Below are positions 16,473 to 25,250 of a stretch of DNA of 64,000 nucleotides, in pieces. How positions within the stretch are numbered: the first letter of the stretch is position 1; every line of letters starts with the position of its first letter. The DNA comes from Streptomyces ortus (GTDB lineage Bacteria; Actinomycetota; Actinomycetes; Streptomycetales; Streptomycetaceae): contig NZ_JAIFZO010000002.1 of NCBI RefSeq assembly GCF_026341275.1, positions 1,872,361-1,936,360 on the forward strand. The letters run 5' to 3'. The notes below the pieces were generated by a model. The model ran no database searches. It saw only the letters and a program-made list of their open reading frames with translations, and was not told where the DNA came from. The position numbers were made by a program, and so were the translations under genes.

Positions 16473-17615
16473 ATGAGCAACGGCACGAGCAACGGCTTGA
16501 GCAACGGCTTGAGCAACGGCTTGATGACGATCGGCGCCTTCTCGAAGGCATGCCGGCTGTCGCCGAAGGCCCTTCGGCTGTACGACGAGTTGGAGTTGCT
16601 GCGTCCCGCGCGGGTGGACCCGGAGACGGGCTACCGCTACTACGCGCCGGAGCAGTTGGAGCAGGCGCGCCTGGTGGCGTGGCTGCGCAGGCTCGGTATG
16701 CCGCTGGCCGAGATCCGCGAGGTCAGCGCCCTCGAACCGGCGTCCGCCGCGCGGGAGATCCGGGCGTTCTGGTCACGGGTCGAGGCGGAGACGGCGACGC
16801 GCCGCGACCTGGCGTCCTTCCTTGTCGACCACCTCGCGGGCCCCCGCGCGGACCCCCGCTCACTCAAGGAGACGACCATGAGCACACTCGAACTGCGCTA
16901 CGCCGCCCTCACCGACACCGGTCTCGTCCGTCCCGCCAACCAGGACACGGTGTACGCGGGCGCCCGTGTCCTGGCGGTCGCGGACGGCTTCGGTGCCGGG
17001 GGCGCGCCCGCGAGCGGCGCCGCCGTGGAGGCCCTGAAGTTCCTCGACGGCGAACCGCTCGCCGCCGGAAACGTCCTCAACCTCCTGGAGGACGCGGTCC
17101 AGGGCGCCACGGAGGCGGTCCGGGAGGCGGCGGGCCCGGCGGACCCGGCAACCGGCACGACCCTGACCGCGATGGTGTGGACGGGCTCGCAACTGGCCCT
17201 GGTCCACATCGGCGACTCCCGCGCCTATCTCCTGCGCGACGGCGAACTCTTCCGGATCACCCACGACCACACGGTGGTCCAGTCGCTCCTCGACGAGGGC
17301 CGCCTGACTCCGGAGGAGGCCACGGTCCACCCCCAGCGCACGCTGCTCGCGAAAGCGCTGACGGGCGCGGGCTCGCCGTCGCCCGACATCCGCCTCCACG
17401 ACGCCCGCCCCGGCGACCGCTACCTGCTGTGCTCGGACGGCCTGTCGAGGGTCGTCCCCGAGGGCACCCTCACAGCAACCCTCACGACGACACCCGACCC
17501 GACCGAGGCAGCCCGCGCCCTGCTGGCCACGGCCCACACCTCCGGCGCCCCGGACAACGTGAGCTGCGTGGTGGCGGACGTCGTGACCGCGACGGACGTG
17601 GTGGACACCGCGTGA
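16473..17615 (+). CDS. MerR DNA-binding domain fused to PP2C-type protein phosphatase
   Basis: 380 residues from ATG 16473, which follows GAAGGGAG; an upstream in-frame ATG at 16419 lies inside the promoter and is rejected. After a repeat leader (SNGTSNGLSNGLSNG), residues 18-90 are a MerR HTH: MTIGAFSKACRLSPKALRLYD and YRYYAPEQLEQARLVAWLRR. The rest, from about 136, is a PP2C phosphatase: RPANQDTVY, VADGFG, HIGDSRAYLLRDGELF, LLCSDGLSRVV and APDNVSCVV retain the metal-binding Asp residues. The GGH part of the usual DGMGGH loop is altered (DGFGAGGA). A DNA-binding phosphatase may combine gene control with dephosphorylation of Ser/Thr-kinase targets. MerR effector domains normally bind ligands; here the phosphatase takes that place. 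Confidence 0.9.
   Translation: MSNGTSNGLSNGLSNGLMTIGAFSKACRLSPKALRLYDELELLRPARVDPETGYRYYAPEQLEQARLVAWLRRLGMPLAEIREVSALEPASAAREIRAFWSRVEAETATRRDLASFLVDHLAGPRADPRSLKETTMSTLELRYAALTDTGLVRPANQDTVYAGARVLAVADGFGAGGAPASGAAVEALKFLDGEPLAAGNVLNLLEDAVQGATEAVREAAGPADPATGTTLTAMVWTGSQLALVHIGDSRAYLLRDGELFRITHDHTVVQSLLDEGRLTPEEATVHPQRTLLAKALTGAGSPSPDIRLHDARPGDRYLLCSDGLSRVVPEGTLTATLTTTPDPTEAARALLATAHTSGAPDNVSCVVADVVTATDVVDTA
16476..16523 (+). repeat. 12-base tandem repeat in the MerR-PP2C leader
   Basis: Four units of agcaacggcttg (the first one variant, agcaacggcacg) occupy 16476-16523 directly after the ATG. They encode SNGT-SNGL-SNGL-SNGL. The unit length preserves the reading frame, so copy number can vary without loss of function. 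Confidence 0.85.
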
Positions 17616-17678
17616 GCATGATCACGAAGGACGCCCCGCAGACCCGGGTACGGACTCGGGCACGGGCGTAGGAGCCGG

Positions 17679-17770
17679 CGTGGGTGCAGGCTCGGGTGCG
17701 GGTGCAGGCTCGGGTGCGGGTGCGGGCTCGGGTGCCCGTTCGGGTTCGGGTTCGGGTTCGGGTTCGGGAC
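17679..17770. repeat. Hexanucleotide microsatellite between phosphatase and peptidase genes
   Basis: Tandem gggtgc/aggctc-type hexamers pass into a run of gggttc hexamers ending near 17770. The repeat is outside recognised coding sequence and lies between the convergent MerR-PP2C and peptidase E genes. It might have been the 3' end of an extended reading frame. Confidence 0.7.
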
Positions 17771-17789
17771 TGTCCCGTCCTGCGTTCGG

Positions 17790-18569
17790 TTACCGGACCC
17801 CCGGCAACCGCCGCGGCTCCAGCCGTTCCTCGGCCGCCGCGTCGCCTTCCCGGGTCACCACGTACGCGCCCTTGCCCGGGACCTCCGCCACCGCCTCCAC
17901 CAGGTCCGTCCCCCGGTACACCAGTCCCACCCCGTCGTCCGTGCAGTGGGTGGTGGGCAGCGTGCCGTTCGCGACGAGGTCGTGGATCAGGGGGCGGCGG
18001 CCCGGGTCGGAGTCGTAGTGGACGCCGTTGCCGTAGGGCAGGAAGCCCAACGCGTCGGTGACGGGGCGCAGTTCGGGGCCGAACGAGTCCGTCGTACCGC
18101 CCTCGAACCAGCAGATCGACCCCGCGCTGACCCCGCTCAGCACGACACCGGAACGCCAGGCCCTGCGCATGATGTCGTCGAGGCCGTGCACCCGCCAGAC
18201 GGCGAGGAGGTTGGCCACCGAGCCGCCCATCACCCAGATGACGTCCTGTTCCAGGACAGCGGCCTCGACGTCGTCGAAGTTGGGCCGCGGGAAGAGGTTG
18301 AGCGGAACGAGGTCGAACCCCGCCACCCGCGCCGCCTCGGCCATCCGCGCCGCGAAGTGCTCGGCGTCACCGATCGCCGTACCGACGTACATCACCCGGG
18401 GCCGGCGGCCGTGCGCACCCGACAGGTCGACCGCGTGATGCACCAGCGCGTCGAACTCCACCATGGTCCGGGCACCCCACGCACGGTGCCCGCCGGACGT
18501 GGCGAGGATGGTGGGCGGCCTGGCGGCGGAGGCGGTGGGGTCGGCGTGTGCTGCTGTGGACGCGGTCAT
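17790..18569 (-). CDS. pepE: Peptidase E-like S51 serine peptidase
   Basis: 259 residues. The nucleophile elbow GVVLSGVSAGSICWFEGG places the catalytic Ser at about 148 in SAGS, matching the family's GxSAGA. Upstream, DVIWVMGGSVANLLAVWR is the oxyanion-side glycine-rich motif, and ATSGGHRA opens the Rossmann-like fold. S51 enzymes hydrolyse Asp-X dipeptides in the cytoplasm; related members act on cyanophycin. The first 18 residues are a low-complexity extension, and a start further in is possible. It converges on the MerR-PP2C gene across a microsatellite. Confidence 0.87.
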   Translation of the reverse strand: MTASTAAHADPTASAARPPTILATSGGHRAWGARTMVEFDALVHHAVDLSGAHGRRPRVMYVGTAIGDAEHFAARMAEAARVAGFDLVPLNLFPRPNFDDVEAAVLEQDVIWVMGGSVANLLAVWRVHGLDDIMRRAWRSGVVLSGVSAGSICWFEGGTTDSFGPELRPVTDALGFLPYGNGVHYDSDPGRRPLIHDLVANGTLPTTHCTDDGVGLVYRGTDLVEAVAEVPGKGAYVVTREGDAAAEERLEPRRLPGVR

Positions 18570-18624
18570 GACGACCGATCCTAGCCACGGCGTTCAGGGA
18601 TCTCGCCGCTCACCACCGCGCCCC

Positions 18625-19347
18625 TCACGGCCCCTGCCGCTCACCGTCCTCCGGGTCCCAGTCCAGCAGCCGTACCCTCGCCACCGTCTGCACGTGCCGC
18701 CGCATCGCCGCGGCGGCCCGCCCCGGCTGCTGGGCGACGATCGCGTCGAAGATCGCGCGGTGCTGGGTCAGGGAACGGGTCGGCCGGCCCGGCTGGCGCA
18801 GCGACTCATGGCGGCTCTCGGTGATCCGGTCGGCGATCGAGCGCATGAACTCGGCGAGGATCGTGCTGTGCCCGGCGGCCGTGACCGCCGCGTGGAAGAG
18901 CCGGTCGCCCTCCACCCCGTGGCCGCCCGCCGTGATCTCGGCCCGCATGTGCGCGAGGGCGGAGTCCATGGCGGCCACGTCCTCGTCGGTGCGCCGCTCG
19001 GCGGCCAGCTCAGCGAGTTTGGTCTCCAGCGCCTCTCGGGCGTCGAGCACGTCGGGCAACCGGCGCCGCCGGTCGACGAGTTGCTCCACCGGTTCGGCGT
19101 CGAGGGTGTCGCGGAGCAGATAGGTGCCGCCGCCGTGGCGGACCTCCACCAGCCCCTGGACCTCCAGGACCACTATGGCCTGCTTCACGGAGGCGCGGCT
19201 GACCCCGAGCCTGGCCGCCAGGTCGCGCTCGGGCGGCAGCCGGTCACCGGCGCCGAGGCCGCCCTCGGCGGCGTAGCTGCGCAGCCGGTCGAGGACCTGC
19301 TCGTACAGGCGCGGTTTGGACCCCATGGGCCGCAGTGCGTCGGTCAT
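18625..19347 (-). CDS. FadR/GntR-family repressor of the malonate module
   Basis: 240 residues. The N-terminal winged helix (YEQVLDRLRSYAAEGGLGAG, LAARLGVSRASVKQAIVVLE, VRHGGGTYLL) is GntR. The all-helical C-terminal half (DVLDAREALETKLAELAA, RLFHAAVTAAGHSTILAEFM, QHRAIFDAIVAQQPGRAAA) is the FCD ligand-binding domain of the FadR subgroup. It is divergent from matC. Palindromic sites TGGCT-G-AGCCA and TGGTT-C-AGCCA lie between them, so it probably represses both directions. The inducer is likely malonate or malonyl-CoA (inference from the neighbours). Confidence 0.92.
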   Translation of the reverse strand: MTDALRPMGSKPRLYEQVLDRLRSYAAEGGLGAGDRLPPERDLAARLGVSRASVKQAIVVLEVQGLVEVRHGGGTYLLRDTLDAEPVEQLVDRRRRLPDVLDAREALETKLAELAAERRTDEDVAAMDSALAHMRAEITAGGHGVEGDRLFHAAVTAAGHSTILAEFMRSIADRITESRHESLRQPGRPTRSLTQHRAIFDAIVAQQPGRAAAAMRRHVQTVARVRLLDWDPEDGERQGP

Positions 19348-19386
19348 GTCCGGTCTTCCCCCTTACCTCTCGATCTGGCGGACGAG

Positions 19387-19397
19387 TGGCTGAGCCA
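19387..19397. promoter_or_regulatory. FadR-type operator 1 (perfect palindrome)
   Basis: TGGCT-G-AGCCA is a perfect 11-base palindrome. It lies 40 bases upstream of the repressor gene start and upstream of the -35 box of matC. Length and odd-centred symmetry fit FCD-type GntR operators. Confidence 0.6.
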
Positions 19398-19413
19398 ATT
19401 TACGTCATCTCTC

Positions 19414-19443
19414 TTGACGCTCTCCACCACGGCCGCCCAATGT
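19414..19443 (+). promoter_or_regulatory. Promoter of the malonate operon
   Basis: TTGACG (19414-19419) and CAATGT (19438-19443) are separated by 18 bases. The -10 is weak. The start point would fall inside or beside operator 2, consistent with repression. Confidence 0.4.
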
Positions 19444-19453
19444 GGTTCAGCCA
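19443..19453. promoter_or_regulatory. FadR-type operator 2
   Basis: TGGTT-C-AGCCA differs from operator 1 by one symmetry mismatch in the left arm. It overlaps the -10 and start region of the matC promoter. Further AGCCA half-sites follow at 19465-19469 and 19478-19482, so the repressor may bind cooperatively over about 40 bases. Confidence 0.5.
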
Positions 19454-19550
19454 CTTGGCCACTCAGCCACTTTTTTCAGCCATACCGCCCCCCCACCTAC
19501 TCCCCACTCTCCACTCCCACTCGACAAGGGACCCAAAGACGGGAGCCCGT

Positions 19551-20936
19551 ATGTCCGCCGAACTGATATCGATCCTCGTGCTCGTCGTGGTGTTCGTGAT
19601 CGCCACCACCCGCTCCATCAACATGGGCGCCCTCGCCTTCGCCGCCGCCTTCGGAGTGGGCGGACTCGTCGCCGACCTCGACGCCGACAAGATCTTCGCC
19701 GGTTTCCCCGGCGACCTCTTCGTGGTGCTCGTCGGCGTGACGTACCTCTTCGCGATCGCCCGCGCCAACGGCACGACCGACTGGCTGGTGCACGCCTCGA
19801 TCCGGCTCGTACGCGGGCGGGTGGTGCTGATCCCGTGGGTGATGTTCGTGCTGACCGGCGCGCTCACCGCGATCGGCGCGGTCAGTCCGGCCGCCGTCGC
19901 CATCGTGGCGCCGATCGCGCTGAGCTTCGCCGCGCGCTACTCCATCAGCCCGCTGCTGATGGGCGCGATGGTCGTGCACGGCGCCCAGGGCGGCGGCTTC
20001 TCCCCCATCAGCATCTACGGATCGATCGTCAACGGCATCGTCGAGCGCGAGGGCCTCCCCGGCAGCGAGATCGCCCTCTTCCTCGCCTCCCTCATCGTCA
20101 ACCTCGTGATCGCCGCGATCGTGTTCGTGCTGTTCGGCGGGCTGAAACTGAGCCGCGCGGAGGAGACCGGCCTCGACCGGCAGAAGACCGCGGACGTCAC
20201 CGCGGACGCCACGGCGGACGCCGCCACCGACGGAGCCGGCCCCGGAACCGCTGCCGGGACCGGAGCCGATGCCGGGACCGGAGCCCAGACCAGGACCGTC
20301 GCCGTGCAGGAGCTGGACGCGGACGACGACGCCTCCCGGCTCAACCCCGCCCGGATCGCCACCCTCGCCGCTCTCGTCGCCCTCGTCGTCGCCGTGCTCG
20401 TCTTCGACCTGGACGCCGGACTCACCTCCATCACCCTCGCCGTCCTGCTCAGCACGGTCTGGGCCGAGGACAGCCGCAACGCCGTCAGCCAGATCGCCTG
20501 GCCGACGGTCCTGCTGATCTGCGGTGTGCTGACGTACGTCGGCGTCCTCGACGAGATGGGCACGATCGACTGGGCGGGCGAGGGCGTCAGCGACATCGGC
20601 GTCCCGCTGCTCTCGGCCGTACTGCTCTGCTACATCGGCGCGCTGGTCTCCGCGTTCGCCTCCTCGGTCGGCATCATGGGAGCGCTGATCCCGCTGGCGG
20701 TGCCGTTCCTGGCGCAGGGCGAGATCGGCGCGATCGGCATGGTCGCGGCGCTCGCGGTGTCGGCGACCGTGGTGGACGTGAGCCCGTTCTCGACGAACGG
20801 CGCGCTGGTCCTCGCCGCGGCGCCCGGTGTCGACCGGGAGCGTTTCTTCCGGCAGCTGATGATGTACGGAGGGATCGTGGTGGCCGTGGTCCCCGCCGTG
20901 GTGTGGCTCGCCCTGGTGGTACCCGACTGGGGGTGA
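19551..20936 (+). CDS. matC: MatC-type malonate/dicarboxylate permease
   Basis: 461 residues from ATG 19551 behind GGGAG; upstream in-frame starts would run through the operators. There are about twelve hydrophobic segments in two halves. The N-terminal half matches the MatC_N domain (LVVVFVIATTRSINMGALAFA, then GAVSPAAVAIVAPIAL). A polar Thr/Ala/Asp/Gly linker separates the halves (TADVTADATADAATDGAGPG). The second half has SVGIMGALIPLAVPFLAQG and VVDVSPFSTNGALVLAAAP, the repeated re-entrant-loop type motif of ion-transporter superfamily carriers. It would import malonate for MatB, encoded just downstream. Confidence 0.88.
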   Translation: MSAELISILVLVVVFVIATTRSINMGALAFAAAFGVGGLVADLDADKIFAGFPGDLFVVLVGVTYLFAIARANGTTDWLVHASIRLVRGRVVLIPWVMFVLTGALTAIGAVSPAAVAIVAPIALSFAARYSISPLLMGAMVVHGAQGGGFSPISIYGSIVNGIVEREGLPGSEIALFLASLIVNLVIAAIVFVLFGGLKLSRAEETGLDRQKTADVTADATADAATDGAGPGTAAGTGADAGTGAQTRTVAVQELDADDDASRLNPARIATLAALVALVVAVLVFDLDAGLTSITLAVLLSTVWAEDSRNAVSQIAWPTVLLICGVLTYVGVLDEMGTIDWAGEGVSDIGVPLLSAVLLCYIGALVSAFASSVGIMGALIPLAVPFLAQGEIGAIGMVAALAVSATVVDVSPFSTNGALVLAAAPGVDRERFFRQLMMYGGIVVAVVPAVVWLALVVPDWG

Positions 20937-20989
20937 CACCGGCACCCTGGTCCGCACGACAACGCCCGACGATCAAGGAGTACGTACGC

Positions 20990-22504
20990 GTGTCCTCTCT
21001 CTTCCCGGCCCTGACCGAGGCACTGGCGGACCCGGACGGCACCGCCGCGCACCGGTCGGCCCTGCGTTTCGGCGACCGCTCCCTGACCTACGGCGAACTC
21101 GCGGCGACCGCCGCCCCGCTGGCGGCCCGCGTCGGGGAGGCGGGCCGGATCGCCGTCTGGGCCACGCCCACCCTGGAGACGGCCGTCGCCGTGGTCGCCG
21201 CGCTGCTGGCCGGCGTCCCCGCCGTACCGCTCAACCCGAAGTCGGGCGGCGGCGAGCTGGGGCACATCGTGGCGGACAGCGCGCCGGCACTCGTGCTCGC
21301 CGCCCCGGGGGATCAACTCCCGGACGCCCTGGCCTCCTTGCCGCGCGTCGACATCGACGTCCGCATCGACGTCCACGCCGGCCTCGACACCGACCTCGAC
21401 ACCGGCGTACGGGCACCCGGACCGACCCCGCCGGCCCTCGCCGACGAGCTGCCCGCCCTCGTCGTCTACACCTCCGGCACCACCGGCCCGCCGAAGGGTG
21501 CCGTCATCCCGCGTCGGGCGATCTCCACCACCCTGGACGCCCTCGCGGACGCCTGGCGGTGGACCGGCGACGACGTCCTCGTGCATGGCCTCCCCCTCTT
21601 CCACGTGCACGGACTGATCCTCGGCATCCTCGGCCCCCTGCGCCGCGCCGGATCCGTACGGCACCTCGGCCGGTTCGAAACGGCGGGCGTGACACGGGAG
21701 TTGAGCGGCGGCGCCACCATGCTGTTCGGGGTGCCGACGATGTACCACCGCATCGCGGAGGCCCTGCCCGACGACCCGGCGCTCGCGAAGGCGCTGGCAC
21801 GGGCACGCCTGCTCGTGTCCGGTTCGGCGGCCCTGCCGGTGCACGACCACGAACGGATCGCCGAGGCGACGGGCCGACGGGTCATCGAGCGGTACGGGAT
21901 GACCGAGACCCTCATGAACACCAGCGTCCGCGCGGACGGCGAGCCCCGCGCGGGCACGGTCGGCGTACCGCTGCCGGGCGTCGAACTGCGGTTGACGGAG
22001 GAGGACGGCACGACGGCCCTGGAGGCGTACGACGGGGAGACCGTGGGCGAGATCCAGGTCAGGGGCCCGAACCTGTTCACCGAGTATCTGAACCGGCCCG
22101 ACGCGACGGCGGCGGCCTTCACCGAGGACGGCTGGTTCCGTACCGGCGACATGGCGGTACGCGACCCCGACGGGTACGTACGCATCGTCGGCCGCAAGGC
22201 CACCGACCTCATCAAGAGCGGCGGCTACAAGATCGGCGCGGGCGAGATCGAGAACGCGCTCATCGAGCACCCGGGCGTACGGGAGGCCGCGGTCACGGGC
22301 GAACCGGACGCCGACCTCGGTGAGCGGATCGTCGCGTGGATCGTGCCGGCCGACGCCCAGAAGCCCCCGTCCGCGGCCGAGTTGGCGGACCATGTGGCCG
22401 ACCGGCTCGCGCCCCACAAGCGGCCCCGCGTCGTCCACTATCTCGGCGCCCTGCCCCGCAACGACATGGGCAAGATCATGAAGCGCGCGCTGGCCCATGA
22501 CTGA
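20990..22504 (+). CDS. matB: Malonyl-CoA synthetase
   Basis: 504 residues from GTG 20990, nine bases after AAGGAG. It is an ANL-superfamily enzyme: P-loop LVVYTSGTTGPPKGAV, LPLFHVHGL, RYGMTETLMNT, GWFRTGDMA, and the hinge GRKATDLIKSGGYKIGAGEIE. The C-terminal catalytic Lys is in NDMGKIMKRAL. This fits S. coelicolor MatB (SCO2444 as I recall), which makes malonyl-CoA from malonate, ATP and CoA. It has an extra Asp-rich insertion (DIDVRIDVHAGLDTDLDTG). The last eight bases overlap the carboxyltransferase gene. Product would feed fatty-acid and polyketide synthesis. Confidence 0.93.
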   Translation: MSSLFPALTEALADPDGTAAHRSALRFGDRSLTYGELAATAAPLAARVGEAGRIAVWATPTLETAVAVVAALLAGVPAVPLNPKSGGGELGHIVADSAPALVLAAPGDQLPDALASLPRVDIDVRIDVHAGLDTDLDTGVRAPGPTPPALADELPALVVYTSGTTGPPKGAVIPRRAISTTLDALADAWRWTGDDVLVHGLPLFHVHGLILGILGPLRRAGSVRHLGRFETAGVTRELSGGATMLFGVPTMYHRIAEALPDDPALAKALARARLLVSGSAALPVHDHERIAEATGRRVIERYGMTETLMNTSVRADGEPRAGTVGVPLPGVELRLTEEDGTTALEAYDGETVGEIQVRGPNLFTEYLNRPDATAAAFTEDGWFRTGDMAVRDPDGYVRIVGRKATDLIKSGGYKIGAGEIENALIEHPGVREAAVTGEPDADLGERIVAWIVPADAQKPPSAAELADHVADRLAPHKRPRVVHYLGALPRNDMGKIMKRALAHD

Positions 22505-23957
22505 GCGCGCCTCGGCTCACGGCTCCCGCCGGGCCACGGCCCGCGAGGCGATCGCCCTCGTCAGCACCGGCTTCACCGACTTCGCCCGCCCTGCTTCAGC
22601 GGGCTCACTGGACTCACCGGCCTCACCGGGCTCGTACGGTCCTGACGGACCCCTCTCCTGGCAGGGTTACGACGCCTCGCGCGCCCGGGCCGCGGAGCGC
22701 ACCGGCGAGGAGGAGTCCGTCGTCTGCGGCACCGCCGCCGTCAACGGCGCGGACGGCGTGCCGACCCCGGCCGTGCTGATCTCCTTCGAGTTCGGGTTCC
22801 TCGGCGGCTCGCTGGGTGAGCGCACGGGCGACCGGCTGGTGGCCGCGCACACCTACGCGCGCGAACACCGCCTCCCGGTCGTCTCGCTCGTCGCGACGGG
22901 CGGCAGCCGGATGCAGGAGGGCATGCGCGCCCTGGTCCAACTCCAGCGTGTGGCACGGCAGTCGGCCCTCACCCGGGCGGCCGGCCTTCCCCAGATCGCC
23001 GTGTTGCGCGACCCCACGACGGGCGGCGGCTGGGCCACCCTGGGCGCGGGCGCCGACGTGATCCTCGCGCTGTCCGGCGCGCAGGTGGGCTTCGCGGGCT
23101 CGCGGGTCCGGCCGCCCGACGCGGACCCGGCCGCGTACACGGCCGAGGCGCAGTGGGCGGCGGGGGCGGTCGACGCGGTGGTGGCCGAGCGGGAGCTGCC
23201 GGAAGCGCTGGCGCTCTGGCTGCGGCTGCTGACCGCCCCCTCGACGGCCCCGGCGCCACCGCCCCCGGCACTGGGCGACACCGCTCTCCCGGCCACCGGC
23301 TGGGAGGCCGTACGGGCCGCGCGCACACCTCAACGACCGCGCGCCGAAGCCTATTTGGACGCCTGCTTCGTCCGGCGCGCGGCGATCAGCGGTGACCGCT
23401 GCGGCGGCGTCGACGAAGGGATGCTGTGCGGTTTCGGCGTCCGGGCGCGGGACGGCCGTACGGTCGCGTACGCGGCCCAGACCGGCACCGCCACGCGCCC
23501 CGCCGGCTATCGCACCGCCGCCCGGTTGATCCGGCTCGCGGACCGGCTCGGTATCCCCGTGCTGACCTTGGTGGACACCCCGGGCGCCGCCAACGACGCG
23601 GCGGCGGAGCGGCAGGGCGCGGGGGCGGCGATCGCGGAGCTGTTCGCGGCGGTGGCGTCGGCCACGACCCCGGTGACCACGCTGCTGATCGGGGAGGGCG
23701 GCTCCGGTGGCGCCCTGGCCCTCGCGGCCCCGGACAACACCTGGGCCACGCCCGGCAGTTACTTCTCCGTCATCGCCCCCGAGCTCGCGGCCGCCATCCT
23801 CAAGCGCCCGGCGGAGGAGGTACGGGCCACGGCCGACCACCTCCGCATCCGGCCGCAGGACCTGGTGGAGCTGGGTGTCGTGCGCGGCATCGTGGAGCGG
23901 GAGCGGGAGCGGGAGCGGGAGAGGGAGAGGGAAGGGGAGGGGGAGCGGGAGCTGTGA
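22497..23957 (+). CDS. Fused acyl-CoA carboxyltransferase (AccD-AccA-like)
   Basis: 486 residues. The N-terminal crotonase-like half ([58 protein letters not shown]) resembles the beta carboxyltransferase. The C-terminal half ([52 protein letters not shown]) resembles the alpha half. No biotin carrier or carboxylase gene is adjacent, so it may use a partner encoded elsewhere or act on malonyl-CoA in reverse. It overlaps matB by eight bases. The C-terminus is a run of Arg-Glu dipeptides from a hexamer repeat. Confidence 0.85.
   Translation: MTERASAHGSRRATAREAIALVSTGFTDFARPASAGSLDSPASPGSYGPDGPLSWQGYDASRARAAERTGEEESVVCGTAAVNGADGVPTPAVLISFEFGFLGGSLGERTGDRLVAAHTYAREHRLPVVSLVATGGSRMQEGMRALVQLQRVARQSALTRAAGLPQIAVLRDPTTGGGWATLGAGADVILALSGAQVGFAGSRVRPPDADPAAYTAEAQWAAGAVDAVVAERELPEALALWLRLLTAPSTAPAPPPPALGDTALPATGWEAVRAARTPQRPRAEAYLDACFVRRAAISGDRCGGVDEGMLCGFGVRARDGRTVAYAAQTGTATRPAGYRTAARLIRLADRLGIPVLTLVDTPGAANDAAAERQGAGAAIAELFAAVASATTPVTTLLIGEGGSGGALALAAPDNTWATPGSYFSVIAPELAAAILKRPAEEVRATADHLRIRPQDLVELGVVRGIVEREREREREREREGEGEREL
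23895..23952 (+). repeat. GAGCGG hexamer microsatellite at the carboxyltransferase 3' end
   Basis: About nine tandem gagcgg/gagagg units encode an Arg-Glu tail ([12 protein letters not shown]) directly before the stop codon. The array keeps the frame and probably arose by slippage. Confidence 0.85.
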
Positions 23958-23959
23958 GT

Positions 23960-24646
23960 CGCGGCGACTGCCGCACGCCCACCGCCCTGATGATCTCCTG
24001 GGTCACCGAGCCGCTTCGGTCGTCGCTCACCGGCGCCCAGCACACCAGCACATAGGCGGACGCGTCGAGTCGCTCGGACGTGGACATGAGCGCGTTCTTG
24101 AGCTGTGGGCCACTCCAGTCGGGGTGCCGCTCGGCGAGGAGGGCGGCCACGCCCGCGACATGGGGTGTCGCCATCGACGTACCGCTCGATGAAACTCTTC
24201 GTCACAAGGACCCGCCCGGCGAGATCGGGATGGCCGGTGTCCACCCCCGTGTCCAGGACGGCGACGGTGACGCCCTTGCCGGTCAGCCCCGCCTCCCAGG
24301 CCACGGGCGTACCGGTCTGGGCGTTGCTTTCGGCCATCTCCGCGCGGACCCGCCCGTCGAGCCAGACCTTGTCGATCCCGTCTTCACCGAGGTCGTGCCG
24401 CCGGGTGAGGGCCCGCGAGAACGCGCGCCCCTTGTCTGCGGTGACGGCGGCCCCGCGGAAGCTCGGCAGGGCGCGCGTCCGTCCTCCCGTCGGTGAGCCC
24501 GTGGCGTAGCGGCCCGCTCACGTCGAACAGCCGCCGGTACCGATGTCCGGCGCGTCGGCTCCGGCCCCGGCGGCCGGAAGCGGGGCGAGCAGGAATCCGG
24601 CCGATGCGAGCGCCACCCCGTACCTCGCCGGTCCTCTGCTCATCGG
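23960..24646 (-). pseudogene. Decayed subtilisin-like (S8) protease gene with internal deletion
   Basis: From ATG 24644-24646 a signal peptide is readable (SRGPARYGVALASAGFLLAP), then a stop at about 24521. The propeptide continues in another frame (LFDVSGPLRHGLTDG, then ALPSFRGAAVTADKGRAFSR). The catalytic Asp region TGKGVTVAVLDTGVDTGHPDL follows, near 24270-24230. Shortly after, the sequence jumps out of frame to the catalytic Ser region [18 protein letters not shown] at about 24190-24135. The whole central part with the catalytic His is missing. At least two frameshifts and one large deletion are therefore present. It is convergent with the carboxyltransferase gene. Confidence 0.85.
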
Positions 24647-24854
24647 TGCCCCGCTTCTCGTGGTGCCAGGGTGCTGCGAAGAGTGTCGAGGGGCCAGTGC
24701 GGCGGTGACTCCGACGGAACCTGGCGGGAAGCTGCCCTGGCGGTTTTCCGCCAGTGAGAGGGTGAACGACCGGTGGAAACCGCGACAGCGGCAAGTACCG
24801 TCCGTGACAATGAGGGCGGCCATCAGTGACGGACTACGGGGGTTGTGCGGCGCC

Positions 24855-25250
24855 ATGGACGGATTAGTGGAGTTCAAGACCGACGACGGGGCCTTGGTCG
24901 TCGTCGAGGGGGCCGAGGACGAGTCCGGCTCCCGCCTGGTGGCGCGGGGCGACGGCACGGTCGCCGCGACCCGCACCTTCGAGGGCTCACTCGAAGGGGT
25001 ACGGGCCGCCGCGGACGCCGCGCTCCGGGTCTTCAGGGACGGTTCGCTGAAGCCCGACTCCGTGGAGATCGAGTTCGGCGTCAAACTCACCGCGGAGGCG
25101 GGTGCGTTGATCGCCAAGAGTGCCGTCGAGGGCCATCTCGTGGTCAAGCTCTCCTGGTCGCCCGAGCGGTCGGCCGATCCCCCGGCAGCCGGCCCCCCGG
25201 AGGGCGGGCCCGCTGCCCCGGCCACCCCGGAGACCACCCCGCGCCCATGA
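24855..25250 (+). CDS. Trypsin-co-occurring domain 1 protein (CU044_2847 family)
   Basis: 131 residues from ATG 24855; an in-frame ATG at 24810 is possible. The start MDGLVEFKTDDGALVVVEG and the later LKPDSVEIEFGVKLTAEAGALIAKSAVEGHLVVKLSW (read here in pieces KPDSVEIEFGVKLTAEAG and EGHLVVKLSW) are the recognised features of Trypco1, a small beta-rich domain found beside trypsin-like proteases in predicted bacterial conflict systems. The fourth codon is TTA (24864-24866), the only in-frame TTA I found in the window. In Streptomyces this makes expression depend on the bldA tRNA. The stop overlaps the protease start (ATGA). Confidence 0.85.
   Translation: MDGLVEFKTDDGALVVVEGAEDESGSRLVARGDGTVAATRTFEGSLEGVRAAADAALRVFRDGSLKPDSVEIEFGVKLTAEAGALIAKSAVEGHLVVKLSWSPERSADPPAAGPPEGGPAAPATPETTPRP

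Noticed and set aside
23895..23952. Short regular repeats as a possible CRISPR array
   Set aside because: Units are six bases with no spacers and are coding; no Cas genes are in the window.
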